Below are positions 43,460 through 50,625 of a stretch of 64,000 nt of DNA, piece by piece. The position numbers were made by a program, and so were the translations under genes. The stretch is from Ancylothrix sp036704045 (GTDB lineage: Bacteria > Cyanobacteriota > Cyanobacteriia > Cyanobacteriales > Oscillatoriaceae). The DNA lies in contig DATNQM010000030.1 in assembly GCA_036704045.1 (NCBI GenBank), positions 1 to 64,000 of the forward strand, read 5' to 3'. The notes under the pieces are model-generated. The model saw only the letters and a program-made list of their open reading frames with translations. It was not told where the DNA came from and did no database searches. The first letter of the stretch is position 1, and the number at the start of each line of letters is the position of its first letter.

Positions 43460-45409
43460 GTGACAGTAAGAGTTCGTATTGCCCCTAGTCCAACGGGCAA
43501 TTTACATATCGGAACCGCCAGAACCGCCGTATTTAACTGGCTATTTGCCCGTTCCAAAAACGGCACATTTTTTTTACGAGTCGAAGACACCGACCTAGAA
43601 CGTTCTAAACCAGAATATACCCAAAATATCCTTGATGGCCTAACTTGGCTAGGGCTAAATTGGGACGTCGGGCCGGTATTTCAATCTCAACGCATCGACT
43701 TCTACCGGCAGCAAATACAAACCTTACTCGATAAACGCATCGCTTATCGCTGCTATTGCACCACCGAAGAACTCGACCAAATGCGGGAAGAACAAAAAGC
43801 CAATAACCAAGCTCCCCGCTATGATAACCGGCATCGTGACCTCACAGCCGAACAAATAGCCGCCTTTGAAGCCGAAGGACGCAGCCCCGTCATCCGCTTT
43901 AAAATAGACGACGAACGCGAAATTAGCTGGCATGACATGGTAAGGGGTATCGTTACTTGGAAAGGTAGCGACCTCGGCGGGGATATGGTGATTGCTCGCG
44001 CCGCCAAAAATGGCGAAATTGGACAACCGCTGTACAATTTAGCAGTAGTGGTAGATGACATTGAAATGGGCATTAGCCACGTCATCCGAGGCGAAGATCA
44101 TATTGGCAATACTCCCAAACAAATCTTGCTTTACGAAGCTTTTGGTGTGCCGGTACCCGAATTTGCCCACACACCGCTGATTTTAAACACAGCCGGTCAA
44201 AAACTATCCAAACGTGATGGTGTCACCTCTATTTCTGATTTCCAGAAAATGGGGTTCACAGCCGAAGCGCTGGTAAACTACATGACATTGCTGGGTTGGT
44301 CTTCACCAGATGCTGAAGAATTATTTACCCTCCAACAAGCTGCTGAAAAATTTAGCTTTGAACGGGTGAACAAGGCCGGTGCTAAATTTGATTGGGATAA
44401 GCTGACGTGGATTAATGGTCAATATCTCCGTCAAATGCCGGTGCCGCAAATGACTGATTTGCTGATTCCTTTTTGGCAAGAAGCCGGTTATGAATTTAAC
44501 CCGGAAACAGACCGGCCCTGGTTAGAACAAATTACCACACTCATTGGCCCGTCGCTAAATCGCTTGGATGAAGCCGTAGCGATGAGTAAGGTGTTTTTTG
44601 TACCCAGTTTTGAAGTTACAAAAGAAGCCGGTGATCAGTTACAGCAGGAAGGCTCAACGGCCGTTTTACAAGCAATTTTGAGCAAGCTATCACTCAATTC
44701 TGCTTTAAGTGAAGCGGAAGCTCAAGAGATTATTAAAAAAGTCACAAAAGAGCAAAACGTCAAAAAAGGCGTGGTAATGCGCTCCCTGCGGGCTGCTTTG
44801 ACCGGCGAGGTGCACGGGCCTGACCTGATACAATCTTGGCTACTCCTCAATCAACGTTCTCAAGATCGAGTGCGTTTAGAAAAGGTTGCAGGCGTCCAAA
44901 ATCAACACGAACCCCAGGAGGAAGCTATGAGCGAAACCCCGGAAACACCGGCATCAAATCCCGTTCCAGAAAATCCACAACCTACTCCCGTTGTGGTTGA
45001 TACGACTCCCGTTGTAATTGAGACTACTCCTGTGACAACACGGGCGGAAGTTAAAACTCCTACAACTGGACAAGTTAAAGAGGAAGCGCAACAAGTTGGT
45101 CAAGCTGTTGTCTCGATTTTGTCTGATTTACCTGATTATATCGGCGGCTTTTTTAGCCAATATCAAAAGCTTCTGAAAAGTGTAGGTTTAATTGTTCTGG
45201 TTTTGCTTAGTTTGCGATTGTTACAAGCAACGCTGGATGTGTTTAATAGTCTGCCTTTGTTGGGCGGGTTGTTTGAGGTTGTTGGTATTGGTTATGCGGG
45301 TTGGTTTGTTTACCGTTATTTGTTGACTTCTTCTAGTCGGCAAGAGTTGGCGGCACAAATTCAGTCTCTTAAAGAACAAGTGGCCGGTCACAATTCTTCG
45401 GATTCTTAA
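43460..45409 (+). CDS. gltX: Glutamyl-tRNA synthetase fused to a CAAD membrane domain, 649 aa
   Basis: GluRS charges tRNA-Glu with glutamate, for protein and for chlorophyll/haem synthesis. The class I signatures are RIAPSPTGNLHIG at the start (HIGH type) and KLSKRDG near residue 249 (KMSKS type). The synthetase part ends near residue 485, the normal length. It is followed by a Pro/Thr/Val linker and a CAAD domain with two close hydrophobic helices (LIVLVLLSLRLL and GIGYAGWFVYRYLL) and a C-terminal amphipathic helix. CAAD is known from cyanobacterial aminoacyl-tRNA synthetases and targets them to thylakoids. I chose GTG 43460 (MTVRVRIAPSP) rather than TTG 43445, because GGAG at 43447 is its ribosome-binding site. 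An internal start lies at the joint. Confidence 0.95.
   Translation: MTVRVRIAPSPTGNLHIGTARTAVFNWLFARSKNGTFFLRVEDTDLERSKPEYTQNILDGLTWLGLNWDVGPVFQSQRIDFYRQQIQTLLDKRIAYRCYCTTEELDQMREEQKANNQAPRYDNRHRDLTAEQIAAFEAEGRSPVIRFKIDDEREISWHDMVRGIVTWKGSDLGGDMVIARAAKNGEIGQPLYNLAVVVDDIEMGISHVIRGEDHIGNTPKQILLYEAFGVPVPEFAHTPLILNTAGQKLSKRDGVTSISDFQKMGFTAEALVNYMTLLGWSSPDAEELFTLQQAAEKFSFERVNKAGAKFDWDKLTWINGQYLRQMPVPQMTDLLIPFWQEAGYEFNPETDRPWLEQITTLIGPSLNRLDEAVAMSKVFFVPSFEVTKEAGDQLQQEGSTAVLQAILSKLSLNSALSEAEAQEIIKKVTKEQNVKKGVVMRSLRAALTGEVHGPDLIQSWLLLNQRSQDRVRLEKVAGVQNQHEPQEEAMSETPETPASNPVPENPQPTPVVVDTTPVVIETTPVTTRAEVKTPTTGQVKEEAQQVGQAVVSILSDLPDYIGGFFSQYQKLLKSVGLIVLVLLSLRLLQATLDVFNSLPLLGGLFEVVGIGYAGWFVYRYLLTSSSRQELAAQIQSLKEQVAGHNSSDS
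44916..44929 (+). promoter_or_regulatory. Internal Shine-Dalgarno and ATG at the GluRS-CAAD joint
   Basis: AGGAGG (44916-44921), a five-base gap and ATG (44927-44929) lie in frame inside gltX at codon 490. Initiation here would give a free 160-residue CAAD protein starting MSETPETPA. This is the strongest ribosome-binding site I saw in the window, and it sits exactly between the enzyme and the appended domain. Confidence 0.6.
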
Positions 45410-45461
45410 CTAAGGAATTATGATGGGGTGGGTTTTTTCTCACCCTATCTATAGGGCATTA

Positions 45462-45474
45462 GGTTTTTAAAAAC
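45462..45474. repeat. Palindromic motif GGTTTTTAAAAAC, copy 4
   Basis: This copy lies 53 bases after the gltX stop, just downstream of a GGGTG/CACCC hairpin (about 45427-45446). The 45410-45570 spacer is otherwise plain AT-rich sequence. Confidence 0.5.
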
Positions 45475-45570
45475 TTTAGATTAAGCCAGATTTAGACGGA
45501 TAAGGTTGGGTGTTTTGGAATAGTTAATTAAGGTTTTTTAGTTGATTGTTTTATAATTTTGGAATGTGGT

Positions 45571-46089
45571 ATGACTGCTATGTTCTACAAGAGGGTCAAG
45601 TTTTTTAATTATTTTCGGTTGTTTTTTTTGGGTGTGGTTGTAATAGGTTTGGTTTTGTATTTTCAGGCTCCTATTGTTGGTCAAGTTCGGTCTGTAGGTC
45701 TTTTTGAAAATATTAATCTTGCCCCAAACTTTCAGCCAGATCCGTTTATTGTTCGTGGTATTAGTGGTGGAGAAATTGCAGCTAGTGGGATTTCTGGGAG
45801 AAAGGAAACTCTGAATGGTTCTTGTGTGGGATTTGTGGATGAATCCCCAGATCATGTGATTATATTAAAAGGTTTTTTTAAAAAACTTAGTTTGCAAATA
45901 GAAAGCGAAGATGATACAACCTTAGTGGTGCGCGGGCCGGGGGGAAGTTGGTGTAATGATGACGATCCTGGGCGTGGTAAAAATGCAGGAATTAGCGGCG
46001 AATGGTTAGAAGGTTCTTATCAAATTTGGGTAGGTTCTTATCAAGAAAAAAGATATAAACCCTATGTTATTCGCTTCAGCCAAAAGTAA
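45571..46089 (+). CDS. Small exported PPC-like protein, 172 aa
   Basis: The N-terminal hydrophobic helix (residues about 10-34, RLFFLGVVVIGLVLYF) is a signal or anchor. After a variable stretch the C-terminal about 90 residues form a PPC-like beta-sandwich: LNGSCVGFVDESPDHVI, LSLQIESEDDTTLVVRGPGGSWCNDDD, SGEWLEGSYQIWVGSY. Such modules occur alone in many cyanobacteria. The Cys pair (GSC and SWC) could form a disulfide. The frame opens at TTG 45559, but ATG 45571 is the more likely start. A strong hairpin follows the stop. No function is known. Confidence 0.75.
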   Translation: MTAMFYKRVKFFNYFRLFFLGVVVIGLVLYFQAPIVGQVRSVGLFENINLAPNFQPDPFIVRGISGGEIAASGISGRKETLNGSCVGFVDESPDHVIILKGFFKKLSLQIESEDDTTLVVRGPGGSWCNDDDPGRGKNAGISGEWLEGSYQIWVGSYQEKRYKPYVIRFSQK

Positions 46090-46094
46090 AAAAA

Positions 46095-46126
46095 TAGGTT
46101 GGGTTTTTTATTTTTAACCCAACCTA
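46095..46126. terminator. Bidirectional terminator between convergent genes
   Basis: TAGGTTGGGTT (46095-46105) and AACCCAACCTA (46116-46126) form a perfect 11-bp stem with a T-rich loop. It starts 6 bases past the plus-strand stop and 9 bases from the minus-strand stop, so it can serve both. Confidence 0.75.
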
Positions 46127-46134
46127 CTTGATTT

Positions 46135-46770
46135 TTAAAAATCATCTCCTATCAAGTTTTTGAGACGATCTAAGACCGGATCGGATGGTTCCGCCGGCCC
46201 ACTATTACCCTGTTTAGATTCTGGTTTAGAGTCAGTTTTAGAGGAGGGGACACCTCCCCACTGATGCGTTGTCACCGGCCTTTGTGCCACCGAAGGTTGA
46301 GGTTCTGCTGCCGGTAAGGCTGGTTGGTTCTGTTGTTGTTGTAACTCGTTTATCAGCCCTTCCAAACTTGCCAACCTGCGCATCACATCCATTAGTGTTT
46401 TTTGTTCAAAGCCGGCAAATTGCCGTTGCAGTTGCATTAACTGTTCGGTAAACCCTGATAGATCCACAGAAGTTGATGCTGATGTTTGTGGCACAGCGAT
46501 AACTTCCTTTGCTTGTAAACGTTGCTCCAACTCAATAACATGAGCTTGCAAGGCGGCGATTTGTTGTTCCATTTCCCCTATTTTTGGGCTAGGACGCAGA
46601 GACTCTGGCACTCCTAGCAAGTGCCAAAGAGCCTCCTTGCAGAGGTCACTGAAAGACTTGTGAGGATTTTTGGCCGTCGCCTCTTCAAGCATCCTCAACA
46701 AAGTTCTGTCAGTTACCTCTTGAGAGAAGCTGACCGTTTTGTTTGTCGTTTTATTTGACCACTGAAACAT
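46135..46770 (-). CDS. ParR-like partner of the actin-like protein, 211 aa
   Basis: The N-terminal 50 residues (TVSFSQEVTDRTLLRML...SFSDLCKEALWHLLG) look like a ribbon-helix-helix DNA-binding domain. A coiled coil (residues about 65-130, heptads in MEQQIAALQAHVIELEQRL) and a Gln/Pro-rich linker follow, then a conserved-looking amphipathic tail VLDRLKNLIGDDF. In plasmid ParMRC systems ParR binds the centromere through RHH and the ParM filament end through its C-terminal helix; this protein has the same plan. It starts 12 bases after the actin-like gene, so they form an operon. The identity as ParR is inferred from plan and context. Confidence 0.65.
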   Translation of the reverse strand: MFQWSNKTTNKTVSFSQEVTDRTLLRMLEEATAKNPHKSFSDLCKEALWHLLGVPESLRPSPKIGEMEQQIAALQAHVIELEQRLQAKEVIAVPQTSASTSVDLSGFTEQLMQLQRQFAGFEQKTLMDVMRRLASLEGLINELQQQQNQPALPAAEPQPSVAQRPVTTHQWGGVPSSKTDSKPESKQGNSGPAEPSDPVLDRLKNLIGDDF

Positions 46771-46782
46771 CAGCTTTAAAGT

Positions 46783-47973
46783 TTATTGGCGAGATGCAGA
46801 GGGTGCTGCCAGTTGGGCTTCTGCGTAAATATATTGTCCAAGGGCATTAGCTTGACGGCAAGGCGCAGCTAAATAGGTGTTGATGCGAGCATCTTTGAGT
46901 AACTTTTCAATATCTTCGGCAAAGAACTCACCGCCACCGCCGGTCAAGATAACGTGGGTTACTCGTTCTGGCAACCAATCTAAAATGCGGTTGCAAATTT
47001 CACGAGAAAAACCTTCTTTTAGATTTGGTAGAGTATCATCCAAATTGGTTGGTTTTAGAGCACCCCTTGGACGGTAAAAGCGATCACCGCGTGGCCGGTT
47101 GACAGCTTCAATTAACGACAAAGATTGAGGATCTGCTCCTTCAATTTGAGCCGCTACTTGTTCATAAAATTTTGTCATAGCAAACGGTTCGCTTTTAGAT
47201 GCAGCCCGTGCAAACCGGAAATTATCAACCATCAGACAGTCCGTAGTTTGATGTCCAATATCGACAATTGCTACAGAGATTTTACTGAAATCGGGGGCTG
47301 GAGTTGCGCTTGCGGCTCTTTTCGGTTGGGCTTCACACCAAATCAAACTTCCGTAGCCTTCAGGAATCACCCAAACTTTTGTGATGTTGAGGTTCATCTG
47401 TTCGCCACGAAATACCATCGTGTGAGGGCCGGTAAGTTGGCTAATCAGTTTCTCTTTTTCCCGCTCAAATTCTTCTTGAGAGTAGTAGGGTAAACTGATG
47501 ACGATAGAAAGATCATCTTTGTCTTTCAGTTCTTTGGAAAAATAGCCGATGCAGCCCAATACTTTAGCTAGGGCATTTTCGGTTTTTGACTCTTTATCTT
47601 TTTTTTCAGAGCCGGTTTCAGAAAAAAGTTTTGCTCCAAAGTCTGCGGCTAGTTGACCAAGGGCATACCCAGTACCTTGATACTCCAACCAAAGATCCAT
47701 TAAAGGATCAGTCGGGCGCACTTCAAAAGTGCCACCGCGTAAGTCTTGCACCGGCTTTTGGATTGCATTTGCGGGAATAAACGCCACTGTGCCTTCATCT
47801 CGGCCTACACAAGTTTTTGTTGCCGTCCGGCCCAAATCGACACTAATAATCGATTTAAGGACTAAGGGCGTTCTTGTTTGTTGTTTTTGGGTAGTCGTGG
47901 CGTTAATCGGTGTACTTGCCGAAGTTGCGGCATTCATTGGGGTAGCAGCGGACTGCGGTGGTTGACTATTCAT
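46783..47973 (-). CDS. ParM/StbA-family actin-like ATPase, 396 aa
   Basis: This is a filament-forming ATPase of the actin/Hsp70 fold. Phosphate 1 loop: ISVDLGRTATKTCVG near residue 44. Phosphate 2: VAIVDIGHQTTDCLM near residue 235. Adenosine motif: VILTGGGGEFF near residue 342. The Asp in SVDLG and the Asp in IVDIG are in place. The N-terminal about 35 residues are Thr/Ala/Gln-rich and probably disordered. Plasmid relatives push DNA copies apart; chromosomal copies in cyanobacteria are little studied. The gene is first in a two-gene operon with the ParR-like gene. A possible site for its DNA target is the 47974-48152 spacer. Confidence 0.88.
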   Translation of the reverse strand: MNSQPPQSAATPMNAATSASTPINATTTQKQQTRTPLVLKSIISVDLGRTATKTCVGRDEGTVAFIPANAIQKPVQDLRGGTFEVRPTDPLMDLWLEYQGTGYALGQLAADFGAKLFSETGSEKKDKESKTENALAKVLGCIGYFSKELKDKDDLSIVISLPYYSQEEFEREKEKLISQLTGPHTMVFRGEQMNLNITKVWVIPEGYGSLIWCEAQPKRAASATPAPDFSKISVAIVDIGHQTTDCLMVDNFRFARAASKSEPFAMTKFYEQVAAQIEGADPQSLSLIEAVNRPRGDRFYRPRGALKPTNLDDTLPNLKEGFSREICNRILDWLPERVTHVILTGGGGEFFAEDIEKLLKDARINTYLAAPCRQANALGQYIYAEAQLAAPSASRQ

Positions 47974-48063
47974 CAGAACTCCTATTCTCTCTTAGCCTAA
48001 AACTTACCATGACCAAACCCCGTTTTCAGAACAGATTAAAAAGGGGTTTATTTTTATGTGTGG

Positions 48064-48111
48064 AGCATCATTTTGTGTTGCCGTAGAACAGTACACACTT
48101 GTTTTGATGCT
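48064..48111. repeat. Stem-loop upstream of the actin-like operon
   Basis: AGCATCA/TGATGCT form the outer stem (48064-48070, 48105-48111) and TGTGT/ACACA an inner one (48074-48078, 48093-48097). A second pair AACCCC/GGGGTT lies nearer the start (about 48016-48049). Either could be a terminator for the lipid-kinase gene or a binding site for the ParR-like protein. It is not a typical multi-repeat parC. Confidence 0.4.
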
Positions 48112-48152
48112 TTCCCAGTTTTAGTTTTTTGGGCCACAACAATTCTATGGCA

Positions 48153-49043
48153 TTATGGCACATACACCGGCAGTGCTTGAGGGATGACTCGAAAAGTTGC
48201 TGGGGTGGTAGTAGTAATTTCGCCATCGGTGTTGATGGATCGCTTTTTGTTATAGGTTGTGATTTCTATTTCTTGTCCTTGAAAACCTCTAACTCCAGGC
48301 CAAGAAGCATGGTTTCCTTGTTTCATGGCCGGCATGAGGGCGAGAATATGCCACCAGTGTTTAGCTTCTAGGGTGTATAAATCTAAGCGTCGGTCATCTA
48401 TGGCGGCATCTTCGGCTACGGTCATTCCACCCCCATAGTAACGGCCATTGCCTACGGCTATTTGAAGCGCTTTTACTAAAATTGGCTCTTCTCCGTTAAT
48501 TCTAATTGAAGCATGAAAGGGTCTTGATTCCCAGACTGCTTTTCCGGCTGTAATTGCATAGGCAAATACTCCCCATTTTTGTTTAACATCTTTGGTTAGT
48601 TGGCGAGTAATTTTGACGCTTAATCCTAAACTTGCAACGTTAAAAAAATACTTTCCATTTACCCAACCTAAATCTATGCGCTGCATATTGCCGTTAGCAA
48701 TAACTTGACAAGCTTCGGGTAATGTGGTAGGAATTCCCAAGGTTCTAGCTAAATCGTTTGCAGTTCCGAGGGGCAAAATTCCTAAAGGTAATTGGGAGTC
48801 TACTAAACCTTCAACGGCAGCATTTAGGGTGCCATCCCCGCCGCCAATAATGACTAAATCGACGTTATCTTTTTGCTGACTAATAACTGTAGGGATTTGC
48901 TCAGCATTTTTAATTTTTTTTTCGATTAAGTCAAAACCTAGTTTTTCGAGTTGTTCTAAGGCTTCGTTGAGTTTATCACCTCCTTGTCTGGCGTGTCGAT
49001 TGACAAATATTAAAGCGCGTTTGCTTTTTGATTGCTGATTCAT
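48153..49043 (-). CDS. YegS/BmrU-type lipid kinase (diacylglycerol kinase family), 296 aa
   Basis: An ATP-dependent lipid kinase that phosphorylates diacylglycerol or a similar lipid at the membrane surface. The start RALIFVNRHARQGG is the family phosphate-binding region. VIIGGGDGTLNAAVEGL near residue 64 is the nucleotide-binding GGDGT motif, and LGILPLGTANDLARTLG near residue 92 is the second signature. Length is normal. It lies between the psiE-like gene and the actin-like operon, all on the minus strand with separate spacers. Confidence 0.92.
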   Translation of the reverse strand: MNQQSKSKRALIFVNRHARQGGDKLNEALEQLEKLGFDLIEKKIKNAEQIPTVISQQKDNVDLVIIGGGDGTLNAAVEGLVDSQLPLGILPLGTANDLARTLGIPTTLPEACQVIANGNMQRIDLGWVNGKYFFNVASLGLSVKITRQLTKDVKQKWGVFAYAITAGKAVWESRPFHASIRINGEEPILVKALQIAVGNGRYYGGGMTVAEDAAIDDRRLDLYTLEAKHWWHILALMPAMKQGNHASWPGVRGFQGQEIEITTYNKKRSINTDGEITTTTPATFRVIPQALPVYVP

Positions 49044-49134
49044 AAACTGCGTTGTTAATTGAGGAAAAGTTCAACTTAAGGGTAACGGTTTTTTCGCAGT
49101 TTGGTTGAAAACTATGTTTTGAAGCTTTGAGTTT

Positions 49135-49593
49135 TTAGCCTTTGTGCATTCGGCGGATAATCCAATAACTTGTGGAGAGAGCTAAAATTGAAAAAGCTAA
49201 GCCGATAATTTGAACGCCTTCAATTTTTTCTAGGTCTAGGATAATAATTTTTCGAGCAACAGCAATAATTGATGTAACTATGACTAATTCTACTTGAATG
49301 ACGTGCTTTTTCAGGTATGCGGTAATATTTTCTAAAATTTCTAGGGCAATTAAGACATTTAAAAATAATCCAAAGGTTTTAAATAAAGTTTTGCCAAAAG
49401 TGTCTACAGAAGTTGTAAATAACTCCATTAAAAGAAAGGCGCTTAAATTCCAAAGAGAAACCAAGATAACTAAAACCATTGCCACTGATAAAACCTTAGA
49501 AACAGCTGTTTCTAGGTATTCTAACCAGTGTAAAAAGTTGTCATCTTGAAAATTATGTTTCATTTGTTGGAATAAATTTTTCAATAACTGCAT
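49135..49593 (-). CDS. PsiE-family membrane protein, 152 aa
   Basis: The protein has four hydrophobic helices (residues about 32-55, 70-90, 98-115 and 125-145), with charged ends and the family-type stretch VELVIVTSIIAVARKIIILDLE. It matches the phosphate-starvation-inducible PsiE family by layout and by this stretch. The role is not established; in E. coli psiE responds to phosphate and cAMP. It lies 56 bases downstream of nrtD on the same strand, with alternative hairpins between, so read-through from the nitrate operon is possible. Confidence 0.82.
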   Translation of the reverse strand: MQLLKNLFQQMKHNFQDDNFLHWLEYLETAVSKVLSVAMVLVILVSLWNLSAFLLMELFTTSVDTFGKTLFKTFGLFLNVLIALEILENITAYLKKHVIQVELVIVTSIIAVARKIIILDLEKIEGVQIIGLAFSILALSTSYWIIRRMHKG

Positions 49594-49600
49594 AGGTTAG

Positions 49601-49634
49601 GGTGGGTTACGCCCACCAACAAAAATCGGTGGGC
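49601..49634 (-). promoter_or_regulatory. Mutually exclusive hairpins between nrtD and the psiE-like gene
   Basis: Three arms are present: GGTGGG (49601-49606), GCCCACC (49611-49617) and GGTGGGC (49628-49634). The middle arm can pair with either side (6 bp with loop TTACG, or 7 bp with a 10-base loop). It could be an attenuator, a terminator, or a dispersed repeat. GGTGGGC-type palindromes are common in cyanobacterial spacers. Confidence 0.45.
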
Positions 49635-49649
49635 ATTGAAAAAGACTTG

Positions 49650-50507
49650 TTAGTCGTCATCGTGGGCAAAGCGATGATATAAAAAGTCTAAGGCATAATT
49701 ACGCAGTTTATAATATTCGGGGTCTTCCATGATTCGGGCGCGGTCGCGGGGACGGGGGAATGGGATTTCTAAAATTTCGCCAATTTTGGCGGCTGGCCCG
49801 TTGGTCATCATTACCAGTTTGTCGGCCAAAAATAAGGCTTCATCAATATCATGGGTAATCATTAACACTGTGGCGCGGTTGTCATTCCAAATTTTGAGGA
49901 GTTCTTCTTGTAATTCTTCTTTTGTGATTGCATCGAGAGCTCCAAAGGGTTCATCTAATATTAAAACTTTTGGGGCAATTGCCAAAGCGCGAGCAATAGA
50001 AACGCGCTGTTTCATACCTCCAGAAATTTGATTAGGTTTTTTGTGGGCGGCTTCGCTTAAGCCTACCATTGCCAAGTATTTTTGAGTGATTTGTCTTTTT
50101 TCGGTTTCAGATTTTTGGGGGTTAACAGCATCTATTGCTAGGTAAATGTTGTCATAGGCTGTTAACCAAGGAAGAAGGGCGTAGTTTTGAAATACAACCA
50201 TCCGGTCTGGGCCTGGTTCGCCAATGGGTTGACCGTCTAAACGTACTTGGCCGGTGGTGGGAGTGGCAAAACCGGAGACCATGTTTAAGAGTGTAGATTT
50301 TCCACAACCAGAGTGCCCAATTACACAGATAAATTCTCCTTGATTTACTGTTAAGTTAACTCCATCGAGAACTGTAAATGGGCCTTTGGGAGTTTTATAA
50401 ACTTTGGAGACGTTATCGACAACTAGATAAGGTTGAAGGTTAGGAGATTTAGCGGAGTTTTGTTTAGTAGGTTGAGTGTAGGATTTTGTAGTTTTTAAAG
50501 ATTGCAT
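49650..50507 (-). CDS. nrtD: Nitrate/nitrite ABC transporter ATPase NrtD, 285 aa
   Basis: One of two ATPases of the nitrate/nitrite importer. Walker A GHSGCGKST near residue 63, Q loop VFQNYALLPW, signature ISGGMKQRVSIARALA near residue 160, Walker B VLILDEPFGALD, and switch His in MITHDIDEA. After the ATPase there is only a short tail (PRPRDRARIMEDPEYYKLRNYALDFLY), as expected for NrtD and unlike NrtC. The N-terminal 25 residues are Thr/Ser/Pro-rich. It is the last gene of nrtABCD, 118 bases after nrtC. Confidence 0.93.
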   Translation of the reverse strand: MQSLKTTKSYTQPTKQNSAKSPNLQPYLVVDNVSKVYKTPKGPFTVLDGVNLTVNQGEFICVIGHSGCGKSTLLNMVSGFATPTTGQVRLDGQPIGEPGPDRMVVFQNYALLPWLTAYDNIYLAIDAVNPQKSETEKRQITQKYLAMVGLSEAAHKKPNQISGGMKQRVSIARALAIAPKVLILDEPFGALDAITKEELQEELLKIWNDNRATVLMITHDIDEALFLADKLVMMTNGPAAKIGEILEIPFPRPRDRARIMEDPEYYKLRNYALDFLYHRFAHDDD

Positions 50508-50625
50508 GGCTATGGGTAGTGGGTTATGAGAGGTTATTGGGAAAAAGCTATAAGTGAGTGAATTGCCCTTAGTTATGGGTTATTTGGGGTCTGGGATAAA
50601 CTAAGGACAATTGAGGATGAAGTAA

